From the NCBI GenBank assembly GCA_018825785.1, contig JAHKAY010000038.1, positions 1 through 64,000 on the forward strand: a stretch of DNA of 64,000 nt. Reading direction: 5' to 3'. The stretch is from Chloroflexota bacterium. Lineage in GTDB: Bacteria; Chloroflexota; Dehalococcoidia; JACVQG01; JAHKAY01. Positions 61,531-64,000 of the stretch are shown one piece after another. The notes under the pieces were generated by a model. The model was not told where the DNA came from, searched no databases, and worked only from the letters and a program-made list of their open reading frames with translations. The position numbers and the translations under genes were made by a program. Numbering within the stretch: the first letter of the stretch is position 1; each line of letters begins with the position of its first letter.

Positions 61531-63228
61531 ATGCCCTATCATCCCGTCCTGGTAGTGGGGGGAGGCCTGGCCGGGCTGAGGGCCGCCCTGGAGGCCCGCT
61601 TCCAGGGGGTGGAGGCCGCTGTCCTTTCACTGGTCCACCCCCTCCGCTCCCACTCCGGGGCCGCCCAGGGGGGGGTCAACGCCCCCCTGGGCAATTCCGA
61701 GGAGGGGAAGGATGACACCCCGGAAAGGCACGCCTACGAGACCGTGGTGGGCAGCGATTTCCTGGCCGACCAGGATGCGGTGGAGGCCATGACCAGGGAG
61801 GCGACGGAGCGCATCTTTGAACTGGAGCACTGGGGTGCCCCCTTCTCCCGCACCCCCCAGGGGAAGATAGCCCAGCGCCCCTTTGGCGGGGGCGCCTTCC
61901 CCCGCACCTGCTACGCCGCCGACAGGACGGGCCATTACCTCCTCCATACCCTCTACCAGCAGGCCCTGAAATACCGGGTTCAGGTCTATATTGAGTGGAC
62001 AGCCCTCTCCCTGGTGGTGGCCCAGGGGCAGGTGCAGGGGGTGGTAGCCCTGCATCTCCCCAGCGGGGAGATAGAAACCTTCTCCGCCGGGGCGGTAGTC
62101 ATGGCCACGGGCGGGGCGGGGAGGCTCTATCGGAAGTCCACCAACGCCCTCATCAACACCGGCCATGGTCTGGCCCTGGCCTACACGGCGGGGGCACCCT
62201 TGAAGGACATGGAGTTCATCCAGTTCCACCCCACCAGCCTCTACGGCTCCAACATCCTCATCTCCGAGGCCGCCCGGGGGGAGAGGGGATACCTGCTCAA
62301 TAACCAGGGGGAGCGCTTCATGCAGAGGTATGCCCCCAGGTTCATGGAGCTGGCCCCCAGGGACATCGTCGCCCGCTCCGTCATCACCGAGCTAAAGGAG
62401 GGGAGGGGCTTTGACGGGGCCTATGTCCTCCTGGACCTGCGCCACCTGGGGGCGGAGAGGATTCTGGAGCGCCTCCCCGGCATCCGGGAGCTGGCCATCA
62501 GTTTCGCCGGGGTGGACCCCATTGAGGAGCCTATCCCCGTTGAGCCTGCCCAGCACTACACCATGGGCGGAATAGACTGCAATACCTGGGGGGAGAGCCG
62601 CCTCCCCGGCCTCCTGGCCTGCGGGGAGTGCGCCTGCGTCTCCGTTCACGGGGCCAACCGCCTGGGGGGCAACTCCCTACTGGAGACGGTGGTCTTCGGC
62701 CAGAGGGCAGGAAGGAGAGCCGCGGAGCTGGCCAGGGCCGGCGCCTCCACTTCCAGCGAGGAGCCACTCAAGAAGGCCCTGGAAGAGGCCCGGACCATGA
62801 TAGAGGGATTCAAGAGGAGCAACGGCAACGAGGACCCCGCCTCAATCCGGGAGGAGATGCGCCGGGCCATGTGGGAAGGAGTGGGCATCTTCCGGGAGAA
62901 GGAGGGGCTCGAGGGGGCCGTCGCCCGCCTCCAGGAGCTAGGGGAACGCGCCCGCCGCCTCCGCCCCGCCCACGGGGGGCAATTCTTCAACCAGGACCTC
63001 CTGCGCTGCTGGGAGCTCCCCGGCCAGCTCCTGGTGGCCGAGGCCATCGCCGGGGGTGCCCTCCGAAGGGAGGAGAGCCGGGGCTCCCATTTCCGCCTGG
63101 ACTTCCCCCAGAGGGACGACGCCCGCTTTCTCCACCACACCCTGGCCCACTTGACCCCCGAAGGCCCCCGCTTTGAGCCCAGAGATGTCGCCATCACCCG
63201 GTGGCCGCCCGAGGTGAGAAAATACTGA
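61531..63228 (+). CDS. sdhA: Succinate dehydrogenase/fumarate reductase flavoprotein
   Basis: This 565-residue flavoprotein has the FAD site VLVVGGGLAGLRAALEAR, the covalent-FAD His41 in RSHSGAAQGGVNA, substrate residues in EFIQFHPTSLYG and HYTMGGIDCN, and the catalytic Arg region GANRLGGNSLLETVVFG. Sequence alone does not tell oxidation of succinate from reduction of fumarate. The anaerobic setting and the nearby transcarboxylase favour fumarate reduction. It overlaps sdhB by 28 nt. Confidence 0.93.
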   Translation: MPYHPVLVVGGGLAGLRAALEARFQGVEAAVLSLVHPLRSHSGAAQGGVNAPLGNSEEGKDDTPERHAYETVVGSDFLADQDAVEAMTREATERIFELEHWGAPFSRTPQGKIAQRPFGGGAFPRTCYAADRTGHYLLHTLYQQALKYRVQVYIEWTALSLVVAQGQVQGVVALHLPSGEIETFSAGAVVMATGGAGRLYRKSTNALINTGHGLALAYTAGAPLKDMEFIQFHPTSLYGSNILISEAARGERGYLLNNQGERFMQRYAPRFMELAPRDIVARSVITELKEGRGFDGAYVLLDLRHLGAERILERLPGIRELAISFAGVDPIEEPIPVEPAQHYTMGGIDCNTWGESRLPGLLACGECACVSVHGANRLGGNSLLETVVFGQRAGRRAAELARAGASTSSEEPLKKALEEARTMIEGFKRSNGNEDPASIREEMRRAMWEGVGIFREKEGLEGAVARLQELGERARRLRPAHGGQFFNQDLLRCWELPGQLLVAEAIAGGALRREESRGSHFRLDFPQRDDARFLHHTLAHLTPEGPRFEPRDVAITRWPPEVRKY

Positions 63229-63926
63229 CCCTCAACGTCTTCCGCTTTGACCCCGAGGCGGGCAGGCCCCCCCGCTATGACCGCTTTCCGGTGGAGGCAA
63301 TGCCGGGGATGAGCCTGCTGGAGGCCCTGACGGAAATTGCCGAGCGCCAGGACCCCTCCCTGGCCTTCCGCTACTCCTGCCGGGGGGCGGTCTGCGGCTC
63401 CTGCGCCATGTCGGTCCAGGGACGGCCCCGCCTGGCCTGTCAGACCCAGCTGAAGGACCTCCGGGGTGAGGTCCTGGTGGCCCCCCTCCCCCACCTCCCG
63501 GTAATCAAGGACCTGGTGGTGGAGATGGGGCCCTTCTACCAGAGGTTTGAGGAAATCATGCCCTACCTCATCCGGAGGACGCCCCCGCCGGAAAGGGAGC
63601 TCCTCCAGGCCCCCCGGGAGCGCCGTCTTCTGGACGAGGTGGCCGACTGCGTCTGGTGCGGGGCCTGCTACGCCTCCTGCCCCACAGTCCGCCAGGGCCC
63701 CAGCTACCTGGGCCCCGCCGCCCTGCTCCAGGCCTACCGCTTCGCCGCCGACAGCCGGGACGAGGGCGGGAGGGAGGGCCTCAGGCTCGTTGACCGGGAG
63801 GAGGGGGTCTGGCGCTGTCATACAGTCTTTAACTGCGTGGAGGTCTGCCCCAAGAAGATAAACCCGGCCCGCGCCATCCAGGCCCTCAAACGCAAGGCCC
63901 TTCTCGGGAGGTTCAAGCTATGGTAG
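63201..63926 (+). CDS. sdhB: Succinate dehydrogenase/fumarate reductase iron-sulfur subunit
   Basis: This 241-residue subunit has three clusters: [2Fe-2S] in YSCRGAVCGSCAMSV with LACQT, [4Fe-4S] in CVWCGACYASCP, and [3Fe-4S]-type in CHTVFNCVEVCPKKI. GTG at 63201 lies inside sdhA and is the only start that keeps the first strands. It relays electrons from FAD to the membrane quinone site. The fumB start overlaps its stop (ATGGTAG). Confidence 0.92.
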   Translation: MAARGEKILTLNVFRFDPEAGRPPRYDRFPVEAMPGMSLLEALTEIAERQDPSLAFRYSCRGAVCGSCAMSVQGRPRLACQTQLKDLRGEVLVAPLPHLPVIKDLVVEMGPFYQRFEEIMPYLIRRTPPPERELLQAPRERRLLDEVADCVWCGACYASCPTVRQGPSYLGPAALLQAYRFAADSRDEGGREGLRLVDREEGVWRCHTVFNCVEVCPKKINPARAIQALKRKALLGRFKLW

Positions 63927-64000
63927 AGAAAGCTATATCCCTCAGCCTTCCCCTGAAGGAACAGGACATCGTCCGGCTGAAAGCCGGGGACCGGGTGCTG
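63920..64000 (+). CDS. fumB: Fumarate hydratase class I, beta subunit (partial, runs off the right edge)
   Basis: Only 27 codons are in the window: MVEKAISLSLPLKEQDIVRL, then KAGDRVL. The pattern of a hydrophobic start, L-P-L-x-E-x-D-I and L-K-A-G-D-R-V-L is the usual N-terminus of the beta subunit of two-part fumarases. ATG 63920 overlaps the sdhB stop. It is the partner of the alpha subunit at 59954, from which it is split by the four sdh genes. Confidence 0.8.
   Translation, partial: MVEKAISLSLPLKEQDIVRLKAGDRVL

Overview
The window reads as a chromosomal piece of an anaerobic bacterium of the Chloroflexota, most likely class Dehalococcoidia. The grounds are gene content and order: a Wood-Ljungdahl methyl-branch gene pair (metV-metF), a LeuCD-type aconitase followed by isocitrate and malate dehydrogenases and a two-subunit class I fumarase, archaeal-style GH57 glycogen enzymes, and rpoB-rpoC. 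This is inference from family knowledge; no 16S rRNA is present. Base composition and promoter style change near 24.7-25.2 kb. The left part is moderate in GC with leadered genes, and the right part is GC-rich with long C/G runs and many apparently leaderless genes. Either the genome is mosaic there or two sequences were joined in assembly.

Left part (1-24.8 kb). It opens with the end of an IS5-like insertion sequence. A GAF histidine kinase, a LuxR-type response regulator and a double-receiver protein lead into a five-gene operon: a NuoG/FdhA-like molybdopterin protein whose formate dehydrogenase active site is lost, NuoE, a NuoF-GltD fusion, MetV and MetF. I read this as a candidate NADH-linked, possibly electron-bifurcating methylene-tetrahydrofolate reductase complex of unusual build. 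A small-element zone follows: a two-repeat CRISPR-like relic, a cold-shock gene with an ACG start and flanking repeats, and a Hint-domain lipoprotein. After it come a LolD/FtsX exporter, a DUF2207 protein, a PMT-family glycosyltransferase, and MutS2 overlapping a Vms1-like (VLRF1) release factor. The last pair suggests a ribosome-rescue module. A 100-bp MITE with ends like those of the left-edge IS follows the VLRF1 stop codon.

Right part (25.2-64 kb). It starts with tRNA-His and tRNA-Arg and a frameshifted HD-GYP gene. A minus-strand carbohydrate block has a ROK kinase and two GH57 enzymes, then glgC, a GH57 branching enzyme and glgA, with an ABC-2 exporter. Interspersed are a NicO-type metal transporter, an isoprenylcysteine-methyltransferase-like protein and a geranylgeranyl-reductase-like flavoprotein. 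Next come rpoB, rpoC and a membrane-bound GAF/winged-helix regulator, then larB, a Trm112 gene, an FmdB-type zinc ribbon and a folP-folK-queD operon.

The window ends in a central-carbon block: a carboxyltransferase, a 56-residue subunit and a biotinylated 5S/PycB-type subunit (a transcarboxylase-like set), followed by leuC-leuD, icd, mdh, fumA, sdhC, sdhD, sdhA, sdhB and the start of fumB, all tightly packed on the plus strand. These genes would link pyruvate, oxaloacetate, malate, fumarate and succinate and, through methylmalonyl-CoA, propionate.
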